A DNA stretch of 64,000 nucleotides from Aurifilum marmelostoma (Eukaryota > Ascomycota > Sordariomycetes > Diaporthales > Cryphonectriaceae): contig JAMXSV010000028.1 of the NCBI GenBank assembly GCA_027559495.1, positions 310,001 through 374,000 on the forward strand. The letters are read 5' to 3'. This document shows, piece after piece, positions 1 to 10,256 of this stretch (positions are counted from its first letter, which is position 1; each line of letters opens with the position of its first letter). Under the pieces are notes generated by a model. That model saw only the letters and a program-made list of their open reading frames with translations, did not search any database and had not been told where the DNA came from. Position numbers and translations under genes: made by a program.

Positions 1-249
1 GCAAGTCGCCTCGTCGGGGCACAGGGTGGCGTTGAGGCCAGTGGATGTTGTGCATGATTCATAATCAGCCGTGTGAAGCCAGCGGTAGCCAAAGTCCAGA
101 ACAACTGATGTGTTTTGGGCTACGCAGCCCCCATCTGTGGTACATTTGGATGTTGTGAGTTGAGGGTGGACTTCGGGCGTCACGGTGCCTGGCTGCTGGG
201 CCCGGACGAGGCCCAGGAGGCCCACGGCCACGGCGGTTCTGGCTTGCAT
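1..249 (-). CDS. GH7 endoglucanase (cellulase), N-terminal part, cut by window edge
   Basis: Starts at ATG 249-247 and reads 83 codons without a stop to base 1. The first ~18 residues are a secretion signal (MQARTAVAVGLLGLVRA), followed by a mature N-terminus beginning QQPGTVTPEVHP. This is the hallmark start of family GH7 endoglucanases of the Trichoderma EG I type, in which the first Gln becomes pyroglutamate. Family landmarks follow: TSKCT, GGCVAQ, VVLDFGYRWLH and CPDEATC, whose Cys residues pair in the GH7 fold. The enzyme cuts internal beta-1,4 bonds in cellulose outside the cell. The catalytic ExDxxE region lies outside the window, so activity and any cellulose-binding module cannot be judged. 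A longer overlapping frame at 180-407 is a shadow. Confidence in the family is high; endoglucanase rather than cellobiohydrolase rests on the N-terminal wording alone. Confidence 0.93.
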   Translation of the reverse strand, partial: MQARTAVAVGLLGLVRAQQPGTVTPEVHPQLTTSKCTTDGGCVAQNTSVVLDFGYRWLHTADYESCTTSTGLNATLCPDEATC

Positions 250-1596
250 TGTGTATAAATTGATGGGGAAAAGAACGACTTGGCTTGGAGCTGCTGAGAA
301 CAGAGAAGGAAAGAAATGAAGAGGCCTGGTGCTAAGGTCCTGAACTCGGCGCCAGGCGGCGAGTGACGCCTCTGATATTTATGAAAAAAGCCCATAGATT
401 TTGCCATCGCGGAGCTGCACTCACCGGGCTTGCCCTCCGTGTGGATGAATTCCCTCCCTCCAGGCCCATGATGCTCTCTCTACGAGGATTGCACGACATG
501 GCGGCCCGTGAAGCCTGCGAGGCTCTTGTTCCGCCAGGGGGAAGCTAGGCCAGATCAGGACCGCGGAGGCAGCATGGACATGTTTTCTTCCAGGGGGCCT
601 GGCCGGTAGTCATCACAGTGGGCACCACTAAGGCCATAGCCGGTATCTCCCTGGCCTGTTAGGTTGATTTCCACCCCATCATGAAACTAGGAGAAGGCCC
701 CCTGCAGGTTATCATGGCAGGAAGCGCTGCCATTTATTCAAGACATCATATAGATTGCTTAAAGTTCTGTGTAGATCTTCCTTGAGCCCCCAGGTCAAAG
801 TCACCAGATTCACAGCCTTCCTTGTCTGGCAAAGCTGGCCACGATGTCACCCTTCGTTTTCCAGGAACGGTCTTGACCATCTGGCGCCTCTATCCGTTTT
901 GAGTAGAGGTCAGACTCGACACTTCAATCAAACCTTGGTAGCCACGGAACCCACCCAGCATCCGGCCTCGCGGGTCTTTTCTGAACGTCCGCGAACAGGC
1001 CCGTGACTGGCCGTCCTCGGAGGATCTCGCAACGCGGAACCTTGCAGACTGAGCAGGGATCGACAATTGCAATGAGTGAGTCTTAGATCCGGTCATTTTT
1101 GTGCCTTGATCCTAGTGATACATCTCATTCTGGTTCAGAGTGCTGTTTAAGTAGTGAGTGCGAGTTGTACATCATTCAAAAGCCGTCAAATTCTTCTAGA
1201 TCATTTTCTACCCAACGACCGCAAGCCAGGCTGTATTGCCTTGAGATGTATAATATAGCTTACTTGGTAGGCTCTACTAGGCTCTGGACTACTGATTCAA
1301 CCCGGTACATACGGTACATGGTTGTGCCATGAGTGGATCTGCAGACTAAGCATCCCATAGCACTGTGGAACACCTGAGCTATCCTGCCAAGTTGTTTCAA
1401 GAATATTATCAGGTTACTTGCAGCAGTGAGCCCACATACATGGGAAAGTTTATGTTGTTTTAGCTTTTTACAGCCCTAACCGATGGCATAGTCTTTAAAC
1501 AAGGCATGTTTCTCAGGGCTGTATGCACTCCAGCCTTGCCGGCCAATTTCTGTTATCCATTGTCCTGCAGATCTAGTCCACCTGATCAATCACCCC
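250..1596. promoter_or_regulatory. Upstream region of the GH7 gene; no further gene seen
   Basis: This gap lies between the start of the GH7 gene and the stop of the dehydrogenase gene, both on the minus strand. A TATA-like box reading CATAAATATC on the minus strand sits at about 374-383, roughly 125 bases upstream of the GH7 ATG, a normal distance for a fungal cellulase gene. The rest has only short unsupported reading frames. I did not find a convincing cluster of carbon-catabolite or xylanase-regulator sites by eye. Confidence 0.5.
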
Positions 1597-2685
1597 TTAA
1601 CCATCACTCGAACGTTGTGTCTTCTCAATCTCCACATCAGCTCTCTTCTCCCAGCTCTTGATGCACTCGGAGTGACAAGCCCCCTTGTCAACACAACCAA
1701 GGCTCTCCTCCAGATAGGCCAGTGCCAGGCTGGGCAGCTCAGTCTCAAACCCAGACCTCTCAATCACCTCCTTTGCAATCTTGACATCCTTGACCAGGAG
1801 CTCCAGTTGATATCCCGTATCAAAGGACTTTAGGTTCTTCATCGAGTAGGCTGTGGAGAAGTTGACCCCTGTGCCGACATTCAAAACATCAATCATTGTT
1901 TGGGGATCTAGACCAAGCTTTCGCCCAGTGACCTGATTTTGATATGAGTATGCAATAATTACAAAGGCAAGAATGATGATGATACAGGGAGAGTAAGTGG
2001 GGCTTGCTGAACTCACCAGGGCATCACACAGCGCAATGATGCTGCCCACAGACACGTAGTTGTTCAAGGTCTTCATAGTGTGCCCTGCACCCAACTTGCC
2101 CATCACAAAGACATGCCGGCTCATATCCTTCAGGACAGGCATGACCTTTTCCAGAGCAGTGGGCGAGTCGGACCCGACCATCAAGGTGGCACCTCCACTG
2201 TCAATGGCATGCAACTCCTTTTGTGTGATAGGAGAGTCAACCAGGGCAATGGCCAGTTTGGTCAAGTCTTCACCCAGACTTTGAGTGTCAAAGGGGGAAG
2301 AGGAGCTCGTATCAACCACAACAGTACCTAGATATGAATATTGTCAACAATGAGAGCCAAAGAGGACACAGGATCAGTATGATCGGGGTCAGTTACCAGG
2401 CTCCAATGCACGGGCAATTCCGTTCTCTCCTAGCAAGACGTCCCTCACTACACTGCCATTTGGTAGCATCGTAATAACCACACTGCAAGGTTTGAACGCA
2501 TCAAGGCTCAGGCGTGAGCCAGGGGCTGCCGCCAATTCGCACTGTTGGTATTCCTCGACGAATCTGAGGCATGGGGTGGGATCCGCGTCATGGACGACCA
2601 AGCTGTAGCCCTTCTTAGCCAAACAGGCAGCCATGGGATAGCCTGCGTGTCCAAGTCCAATGTAACCAATCTTTTTATGCTCCAT
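1597..2685 (-). CDS. NAD(P)-dependent beta-hydroxyacid dehydrogenase, 3-hydroxyisobutyrate dehydrogenase family
   Basis: Three exons: 2685-2397, 2327-2017 and 1932-1597. The introns (2396-2328, 2016-1933) have GT/AG ends and give a 311-residue protein, normal for the family. Residues 6-16 (IGYIGLGHAGY) are the Rossmann GxGxxG nucleotide loop. The all-alpha second domain carries GAGHTMKTLNNYV, whose Lys182 is the expected catalytic lysine, and further on a GxNFST...K segment typical of the family. Such enzymes oxidise the beta-hydroxyl of short hydroxyacids such as 3-hydroxyisobutyrate, tartronate semialdehyde or threonate. The usual substrate motif (D-x-P-V-S-G-G) is replaced here by VDSPITQKELHAIDSGG, so the substrate should not be assumed. 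The last ~30 residues are charged and unlike the core family. Family assignment is firm; substrate is unknown. Confidence 0.9.
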
Positions 2686-3268
2686 AGTGAGACCTGAGGA
2701 TGTCTTGGTGTATGTATTGATTCGAAGGTAAATTCGAAAGGTGTTGCGGCCGTCTTCAAATATTTACGTGTCGCGCACGAATTAGTTCAGACAACAGTCA
2801 TGTGGTGCAATGGTGGCTTTGTTGGCCAATCTATCCTCCGCTGTTGATCATTTACCCCTCAGAAAAACAGATCACAACAAGATACAGTGCTGGCCATGGA
2901 CGGCAGTTGACTCCGCATGCGCTTATCCACGTCAACTATCCTGGCGGGGTTTTCTCCAGGCCGATCACCAATCACACATAGGAAATGTTCCGCTGGCTTG
3001 GTAAATAATGATAATTGGGAAAGTTTCGTCCAGATTCACGAATCTTATTTTTTTTTCTTCTTGGTTTATTTAAGTAATGACTCCTCACTTGATTTGGCGC
3101 GAAGTTCATGATTTCCTCCCGCGATATTTGCAGTCACCGGGTCGAAGCACCAGTCCGTCACTATGGCAATAAGCCGTGGTAATTACCTTTTCTTTCCCTC
3201 ACCACCCTTTGGCCATCTCAATAGATTCCCACTCTGGGTCAAGATTTGTGGGTTTGATTGCATGCTCG
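2686..3268. other. Intergenic, upstream of the dehydrogenase gene and downstream of the next minus-strand gene
   Basis: Contains the promoter of the dehydrogenase gene (minus) and the 3' end of the following minus-strand gene. Only a short T-run near 3049-3057 stands out. I see no other gene. Confidence 0.4.
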
Positions 3269-4157
3269 CTAGCTTGGGCGGAATGTACAGCTGACCAAGT
3301 CGCATCCGATGCTGGAAGCCTTACTCTTCAGGGAATCCACAGTGAGCAAGTGGGCACCGGTTGCAAACTTCATGTCCTTTAAAAACACACAGGAGTTAGC
3401 ACTACTAGTTGATCCTCTCTTCTCTTTGAGGATCATTGGCGGAGGAGGGGGGCTCTCGGCATTCTTACATAGAGGATCTGGGTCCAGCTGAGGCCGGTGT
3501 CCTGAACCTTCTGACGGAGAATCTGTTCCTCCAGAAGGGTCCACTGCAAAGGCACACAAGTCAGCAGTTGAATTACATGTCCAATAGCGAACAACTTTAT
3601 AGTATGCAATATGAATCTGCCTGTGGTTAGGGGACCCGCCCTCAAACCAGAATGCCTACCTGCCACGTGCGGTGAGGTTGCTTCATGCGCTGCAGCCGCT
3701 GGCGAGTGACCACACCGCGCCACAGATCACGACGCTCCTCCACGCCGGCCCAGGAGCCATCTTCGTTCTGTTTCTTGGCAGTATCAAAGACCTCGGTGTA
3801 GGCAGCCTTGCCTCCCTTGCGTGTGGCCTCGTCGGCAGAGGCCTCCAGCAGGTGGGTGATGTGTGCCTCCTCGTCCTGGTACTTCTGGTCGTGGAAGGAC
3901 AGTCCGATGCTCTTGTTGTCAGTGGGCAATCCCATGTTCTGGGCCAGGCAGATGGGATTCTTGCAGGCGTACTGCCAGGACCTGGCGATGGGGGCCTTCA
4001 GCACGTAGTCGTGATTGATCTCCGCGGGACAGAACGTGAGGAGCTTGGTCTCGGTGTCAGGAAGGGCGGTGCGCAGGCCGACAGTGTGGCTGATGTGGTC
4101 GCGCTGGCCCGTGGGCTTGCCGCAGAGCTGGCAGAGGTAGTGAACGATGAGACACAT
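3269..4157 (-). CDS. Small protein with Cys-rich N-terminus and C-terminal Myb/SANT-like segment
   Basis: Three exons: 4157-3660, 3543-3469 and 3376-3269, giving 226 residues. Intron 2 ends after a textbook branch point (TGCTAAC) and a T-rich acceptor. The N-terminus MCLIVHYLCQLCGKPTGQRD has closely spaced Cys and His residues that could bind zinc. The middle (KGGKAAYTEVFDTAKKQNED) is charged. Exons 2-3 encode W-T-x-x-E-E-x-x-L...G-L-S-W-T-Q-I-L, with the two Trp residues 19 apart, then VDSLKSKASSIG. That matches the first two helices and the recognition-helix region of Myb/SANT-like domains. This suggests a DNA- or chromatin-binding role, but the Myb match is by eye and the whole-protein family is not recognised. 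It is divergent to a second Myb-like gene at 4790. Confidence 0.75.
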
Positions 4158-4789
4158 CTTGACTGTTGCTGAGACAGCTTGTGGAACGCGTGAGATGTTG
4201 TGTATGAAGGGATGAGATGCGTCTGACGGAATTTCCTTGGATACAGAAGGCAGAAGGGAGCACTTACAGGGCTGTCTAAACGGTCGGTCTCAGACAAGGC
4301 AGTGGTCTTCTACGTTGGAGCAGGGCTGTGGGTGAGAGGCCTGTTTGTTGATGTAATAGATGAGTGGTTGAGACCCCTCAGTAGATGGAAAGGTCAGGAA
4401 TCAGCAGATAAACAGCCGGGGTCTGGGAAGAGCTTGTGAACCACAGCAACAGAAAAATACCCAAGGGAATGGGTGGACTCGATCTATGCTCGCGATCTAG
4501 GATAGGGTAGGGTTGAGTGACAAGGCTGAGCATCCCGGTCATTGGTCAGCCTTCCGCCGATTAGAGACTATCTAACAGCCAGGTGTGAACTGCTAGCGCC
4601 TCGTCCATTGCAAGGGTCTGCTCTCTGGCAAACGCGTGATTCAGTGAATATCTGCAGAAAGCGTGGGCAGTCTTAAGCTTAATTTCTTCAAGCAGCCAAC
4701 AAGACGGCGCTGCATTCCAACTTCTCTTCCACACCTAAAATTTGGTTTGATGTAGGCCAACTTCCACACTTCCCACCACATCAACAACG
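4158..4789. promoter_or_regulatory. Divergent promoter between two Myb-like genes
   Basis: A 632-base region separates the start codons of the minus-strand gene (4157) and the plus-strand gene (4790). It must hold the promoters of both. No TATA box is obvious. A pyrimidine-rich stretch with CCACATCAACAACG lies directly before the plus-strand ATG. Confidence 0.5.
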
Positions 4790-6281
4790 ATGGAGATCAG
4801 GTATGTGCAAATTGCCAAACTCGAGACAAATGGAGCCCAAACACTCTTTTATTGAAAGTGTACAAGCAGGCTAACACCAGGCAGTGAAGTCACAGAGCTG
4901 GCTGCTCAGGCAGCCGAAGCTGTTCTGCAGTTTCAAATCATCACTTTCAAGCCAAGGTGATAACAAAGAAGCCCAGCCCTACTGCCAGCAGCGCTTTCAC
5001 TGACGCCCATAGCAGGCCCTTCTTCGTGATCAACGCTTTCAAAGGCACAATGGCGGCCTACATTCAAGACTCATGCAAGAGGCAGAGAGGCAATAAAGAC
5101 ATCCCCCTCAACCATGTCATCAAAGTGATCAGCAAAGCTGCTTTTCATACAGCCAAGAAATGGAACAAGAGCGCTGATGTTCGGTGAGTCTCGTCAAATG
5201 GAGGATGGGGGGCAGGATAGCATTCTCCTTTCACTACTTTTCTTCAAATCTGACCATCTCATAGCAATCACCTCGACATTGACTGGTTTCGCTACTGTGT
5301 CTCTGATCTCGCAAGTGGCACGGTCAACAACATTGCTCAGCGTGCAGGCGACCCTCAGGCGCTAGATGACCTGCCGTTCCACGAGTTTTTGGACCCCGTT
5401 GGGCCTCTCAAGTCCACTGATACGGAGGGATACGAAGTACGTCGCCCAAAACAAGAAGAAGCAAGTCCGAATAAAAACTTGCAACATCCATCTAACATAC
5501 TCTGCAACTCTCAGGCCGACGAGTCCAGCAACGGACGCGATGCTTCACTCATCATCACCGAGCACGGCACCCCTGAGAAAGTGCACGACCCTGAGTCGAC
5601 CAACCAGCCAGCCTCCACAGGCTGGACACCCGTCAACAAGCCCCAGCCGAGATCCGAGGACGCCACCCTTACCTCGACGCGTAAAGACTGGGTCCCAGTC
5701 ACACCAGCCACCGTATGCCGCAAGCACAGCATATCTAGCGTTGAATCCGACGACCACAGCACCATTGCTGGTGGCAGCGACCTTTCCAGCGTGCGCCAGG
5801 CGAAGCGTGCTCGGACCGACAGCGTGTCGCCGTCGATCGTGGCGGCAGAGCGCCGACGCAGTGCGCGCAGCGCTGGCCTTACTCCGGCTGCCACGCCTGG
5901 ACTTTCACACAAGGTGTGGTCGTTGGACGAGGTCGACACGCTGATGGGTGCGCGTGCACGGGGCAAGACGTGGGACGAGGTACACGATGTGGGTTCCCGC
6001 TTATTCTCCTGCCTCTATTTCCCAAGACTTACAATGTTGACTAACGTTGCTTTTTTCCTTCCTTCCTGAATCGACAGGCCCTGCAAGGTCGCACCCGGGC
6101 TGCGTGCCAGAAGAAGTATCGGGATGTGGTCAAAGAGAGGCGAGGCCAGGGATGTTCAGCCGATACCTCGGACAGTCGACAGGAAGAGCAGACCATCTCA
6201 AGTCAGGTGGCTACTGAGGATGAGAGTGTGGATAACTTGGCGGCATCTTCAATGTACCACGACGACGGCAGTGAGGGTTAA
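4790..6281 (+). CDS. Unrecognised fungal protein with C-terminal Myb/SANT-like domain
   Basis: Six exons by splice signals and frame: 4790-4800, 4867-4956, 5013-5183, 5265-5436, 5515-5988 and 6078-6281 (373 residues). The 11-base first exon uses a strong GTATGT donor. Its acceptor is a CAAGCAG tandem, so exon 2 may start at 4867 or 4870, both in frame. The N-terminal half (to about residue 150) is a compact mixed region that I do not recognise. The middle is Ser/Thr/Pro-rich with a basic patch RQAKRARTDSVS, a possible nuclear signal. Near residues 290-335 lies KVWSLDEVDTLMGARARGKT followed by WDEV and LQGRTRAACQKKY. This is a clear Myb-like W-x-x-E-E...G-x-x-W...GRT-x-x-AC pattern interrupted by the last intron. 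A nuclear DNA-binding protein is inferred. The 78-base intron at 5437-5514 has no stop and could also be retained. Confidence 0.8.
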
Positions 6282-6606
6282 GACGACGACCAAGAGGACC
6301 AAGATTGTTAAGGGGACAAGCGAGGCTGGCATCACTGTTGAGACCACCATATCTTTTACTTTGAGCGCAGTACGCAATGATGAGATGAATTCGTGATAAC
6401 ATTAGCGCATCTTCTTCTGTCACCTCGTCTATCTGATGTCTAAGAAGCAAAACAAAGAGCAAAGAGAAAAAAAAAAAAAAAAAAAAAAAAAACTATATAC
6501 GATCCAATATTTGCAAAAGACCATGTCAAAGATATGACACATCAAATCTTGATTCATACATTTCCAGCATCCATTTCCTCGCGGCAATCATCTGCCGACC
6601 AGTCCC
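6282..6606. other. Convergent 3' region with a 26-base A tract
   Basis: This lies between the stop codons of the plus-strand Myb-like gene (6281) and the minus-strand secreted protein gene (6607). It holds both 3' untranslated regions and an uninterrupted A run at 6467-6492. Confidence 0.6.
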
Positions 6607-7383
6607 TTACTCGTGGGTTCCATCACCAATGCAGTAGGGGATGGGGTAGCTGGTGCTGTTGCAGATCTTGATGGGGCCAGTAACCCAGGACAGATCTCCG
6701 TACTGCTGGCTGCTGTAAGAGTCCGAGGTGAAGGCGTCGGAGGTCGGGGGAGTCGGTGCAGCCGCTGAGCACATTGCCAGTGACGCGGCGGACCAGCGGG
6801 TTGCTGATGACGACGCCGTACTGCCCGGCCGGGACGTTGAAGGTCCAGGTCTGCGAGTTGGTCGTCGTCCAGGTCTCGCTGTAGTCAATGGTCATGGTCG
6901 TGGTGAGGACGCTCTCGAGGGTGACTCCGACAGACTCGGAAACCTGCTAGGTGTTAGGATGCGCAAAAAAAAAAAAAAAAAAAAAAGGCCAGGGACATTT
7001 CGGGATAGGCTTACCGAGACGGAGTTTGCCAGGGAGTAGCCCTCGGTAACGGCAACCGTAGCACCGGCTCCAGTGTTCTGGATGACCGGGGACATTGTGA
7101 CATCCCAGTTGTTGAACTTGGTGTCGGTGAGGACCTGGACCTCGGTGCTCTCGTCGCACCTGCGGTCGAGGTTGGGCAGGGAGAAGGACTCGATGGGGGT
7201 GGGGTTGGCCTTGCGCTTGACCTCCTTGATGTCTTCCTGGATCTGGTACTCCCACTCCTTCATGACAACGGGGGGGCCATCATCGCGCAGGAGGAGGATG
7301 TCGTCATGCTGGAGGACCCGGGGGGCGGGCGAGGCCTGGCTGGCGCCGAGGAGAGCGAAAAGAGCGAAGGTCTTGAAAGACAT
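6607..7383 (-). CDS. Secreted effector-like protein of unknown function, with a one-base frame break
   Basis: Start at ATG 7383. Exon 1 is 7383-7015 (123 codons) and exon 2 is 6943-6607. The intron contains a 22-base A/T homopolymer, and its acceptor is again an AGCAG tandem. Residues 1-19 form a signal peptide (MSFKTFALFALLGASQASPA). The mature protein is rich in Thr, Val and Ser beta-strand segments and has few Cys. The wording RRCDESTEVQVLTDTKF...MSPVI...SGCTDS...LSWVTGPI resembles a family of small secreted ascomycete proteins annotated as CELP0028 effector-like, which I recall but cannot verify here. Exon 2 is 337 bases, one more than a multiple of three. The reading frame shifts at a G5/C5 run (6746-6750), after which the second frame continues the same protein to the stop at 6607. 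This is most simply a homopolymer error, otherwise a recent mutation. Confidence 0.75.
6746..6750 (-). other. Frame-breaking C5 run in the secreted protein gene
   Basis: On the minus strand the frame ending ...SGCTDSP continues in the +1 frame as TSDAFTSDSYSS only if one base of this C5 run is ignored. Both halves have the composition of one protein, and the second half ends at a normal stop. Confidence 0.75.
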
Positions 7384-9236
7384 TATGTCGATTGTGGGGG
7401 TGGGGTTGGTTTTTGTGTTGGTAGTGACCGTAAAGTGGTGGGTAATGACTGAATTGTCGTGTGTTGACACTTGAAAAGAGAGCGAATGGATGATTTCAGA
7501 GAGTGACGAAGAGATTGGAGTATCTGTTGGATGACTAGTTGGAAGATGTAGCGAAGGATGGTGATCACAAACAAGATATTCCCATCCAGAGGGAGTCGTC
7601 CCTCGAGTATTTATGGTCGAGATGACCATCTACGGAATCACGGATCGACCGCAACATGATATCACCGTACACAGCGCATCTAAGCCCCCAAGATGCATAA
7701 AACAATATTAGGATAACCTCAACGTTGTGATGAGTTTATTTTCACGCCAAGCCGTGGTCGAGTCTGGAGTGCGCGCGCGGTTTGAGTCAGAATCCGTGTT
7801 GCGACTGAGGCTGTGCTGTGGATGGTGGGCTGTTTCATAACTGCTGCTCTCGCACGCAAAGGGGGTGGTGTGTGGTAGTTTCTGCCACCACGCAAATTGA
7901 AGGCGGTACGGTGGAGGGCACAAACATGCCGTCAGGGTCTTTTCGCGCGACTCATGCCGTCGAAGGATCGCTGCAGATGCCGCCCTTCTCCTGCAGAGCC
8001 GCATTGTGGTCATCTCGCTCCCCCCGCATTTTTTCTTGGAAGCCCATCAATTTAAGTTTTTGGCACTCAATCCGCCAAGATGATGCGGGCTGTGTACGCT
8101 GGTATCATATTCACGGCCTTGCGGGCAGTATCTGGATGATCCTATCCCTCTTGGTCTGCAACAGGATCTCTATACTGGATGCTGTTCATAAAAATAATCA
8201 TGCACCTGTAGGGGCGCATAACTCGAGTTTTCATGATCTGTTCGTATCTGAATCCTCCTCTCGGCTTTCAATGTTTCCCGCCCGTATCCAACCGCAGCGG
8301 CCCACACGATCCTCGCTCAGCCTCACTGCCATAATCTTGAAACACCTGTATCTTCTTATCCCATGTTCATCCCAACACTGTCTTCCTGAGAGATCAACAG
8401 CGACCTGTCGTATCGCGAGCTTTTGTGGATTATGATTGTGCTATTGAGGACTATACTATTCTGCCTTGGCCTTTCGATCATTTCTTTGGGTTATCGAAGT
8501 CTTGGATGGGCTTTTCTTGCGGCGTCGGCACGTCTCATTCTGATGATTCTTTTTTTCTTTCCCTATCCTGCATAAGGAAGATGAAAATGAGAAAACAGCA
8601 GCCAGCGCGACAATCATCAACGAGAGCTAGGCGAAAGTTCACTGTTTCGCGCAGCCGACGTCCGTTGCGCGTAGTGAAACTCAGCATCGCCGCGACTGGA
8701 GATACAAACGGTTCAGAGAAAGGATTGACTTCTAGGGCCTCTGCTTCGTTGGAATACGAAGATGAAAAAAGACCTTAGCTAGTCCACCCATCAAGGTTGG
8801 TTGCCATTTGGCGTTTTGAAAGGTCTGACTGGTGTTGATGTCGAGATAGTTACATGTTGCTGCTAGAAAGCTGGCTTGTGGAAGAAATATCTCCACCCTC
8901 GTCTGAACATCAAAACCGTGTTCGATCGTGTTGATACCGCTTGCCGCGCTGCGCACGTGCCACCAAATGACAAAGGGCCACAGGCTCACTTTCAGCATCT
9001 GTGAATTATAGGTAGAAAACTGCAATGGGTCGAATACCTGACACTTGCTCTTGCAGGAGTATTTAATTTCAGCATCTTGGTACGGACCCCGATTGTCAAC
9101 GAAAAGTTGGTCTCGCTCGGACCATCATCACTGCAACCATCAAGATAGGTAGACGACTTGATTTATGAAGACCCAGCGTGTACTCACCAGGTGGAGCTCA
9201 CGTATCGGTCACCACATTCACAGACCCGTATCACAA
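7384..9236. other. 1.85 kb without a supported gene
   Basis: The left end is the promoter and leader of the secreted protein gene (minus), with a TATA-like CATAAATAC at about 7607-7615. The right end is the 3' region of the four-exon minus-strand gene. Short frames on both strands (for example 7818-8435 plus) lack introns, start context or recognisable sequence, and I do not call them. Confidence 0.45.
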
Positions 9237-10256
9237 TTAGATCGCACCGCATCCCTCTCCTGCAATAAAGGGCCCCGAGTCCTTGGCAGCCACGAGAACC
9301 CAAGGATCTAATATTAATTATGATATTGTCAACAACAACTTCGTGCTCTCGAGAGGGGTGATAGTTTGAAATCAACTCACAATCATAGTCCTCGCACATT
9401 TTCATGAGTAGGACGTCAAACATACGGGATCCGTAGGCTGGGTCGTTGACCATAGTGTCGGTACCGACCCAGCAGTCGCGAACAATTATGGCGTCCCATG
9501 GACAGGAGTAGCAGGGGGTTTGGGGACTGGCAAAGACGCGGGTTTTTGAAGGCTTTCCGCACAACAAACCCCAGTCAAGGTGTGGACCCAGGATCCCCTG
9601 GACCTGGATCTCCACTGATTAACATATCTCGATCAGCTAGGCTCAAGACATGTCGGGCTCAATGTTGAGACATACAGTTCATGGCCTGCCAGTTCTTTGG
9701 AGTGGTCATAGGAGGATCGTTTGCGAAACCAATGAAACTACTTCCAACTTGACAGATCATCTTGCGACATGCCTCATCATTCTCGACGGTCCAGGAGGTC
9801 TGCTCGAGGGGGCGGCAATATGGATCAGTAGATGGATGAGCAGGCGAAGACCAGAACCTCAAGGGAAGGGTTCATACAGCTCTAAACTCTTCGTCCACTA
9901 GCTTGTGCGTCTAAGGACCATCAATCATCGACGTTGCTCAACCACAAGAAGCCTCCACGTACTATTTTCTTGAGAAATGACTCATGGCCGATGTTGAAGC
10001 AGGGCACGGGGTCGGTGTGGATGAGGGCTCGGTCTCTATCGTCGATGGCCTGGTCGCGGAACCAGTCCTTGGGACTTAAGCGCAGCTCGCCACGAGCTCG
10101 AATCCACTGGTCGGGGGGCGTCTCAATGACGGTATTTCGAGCGATCTCAGCGCGCTCGTATGCAGTCAAAGGTTTGCCTTTTTGTTCCTCCACTTGACTG
10201 TAGACGTGCTCGAGGAGGGCATGGTCGTGGGGGTCAATGGGCGTATACTTTGACAT
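9237..10256 (-). CDS. Unrecognised protein, four exons
   Basis: Exons 10256-9963, 9799-9676, 9614-9381 and 9307-9237 join in frame to 240 residues. Donors are strong (GTACGT, GTATGT, GTGAGT), and a CTGAT branch point lies 27 bases before the first acceptor. The N-terminus (MSKYTPIDPHDHALLEHVYS) is acidic and helical. The later part contains ILGPHLDWGLLCGKPSKTRV, TPCYSCPWDAI and an end reading YPWVLVAAKDSGPFIAGEGC. Four Cys lie in the second half (residues ~170-195 and the C-terminus). I do not recognise a domain. No signal peptide or membrane segment is apparent, so it is probably cytosolic. It is divergent to a 2-oxoglutarate oxygenase gene 759 bases away, which may share its promoter. Intron 1 is the least certain; a 95-base alternative (GTTGAG donor, GAG acceptor) would insert about 20 residues. 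Confidence 0.7.

Noticed and set aside
180..407. 75-codon minus-strand frame overlapping the GH7 start
   Set aside because: Out of frame with the cellulase; the GH7 reading from ATG 249 has a signal peptide and family motifs.
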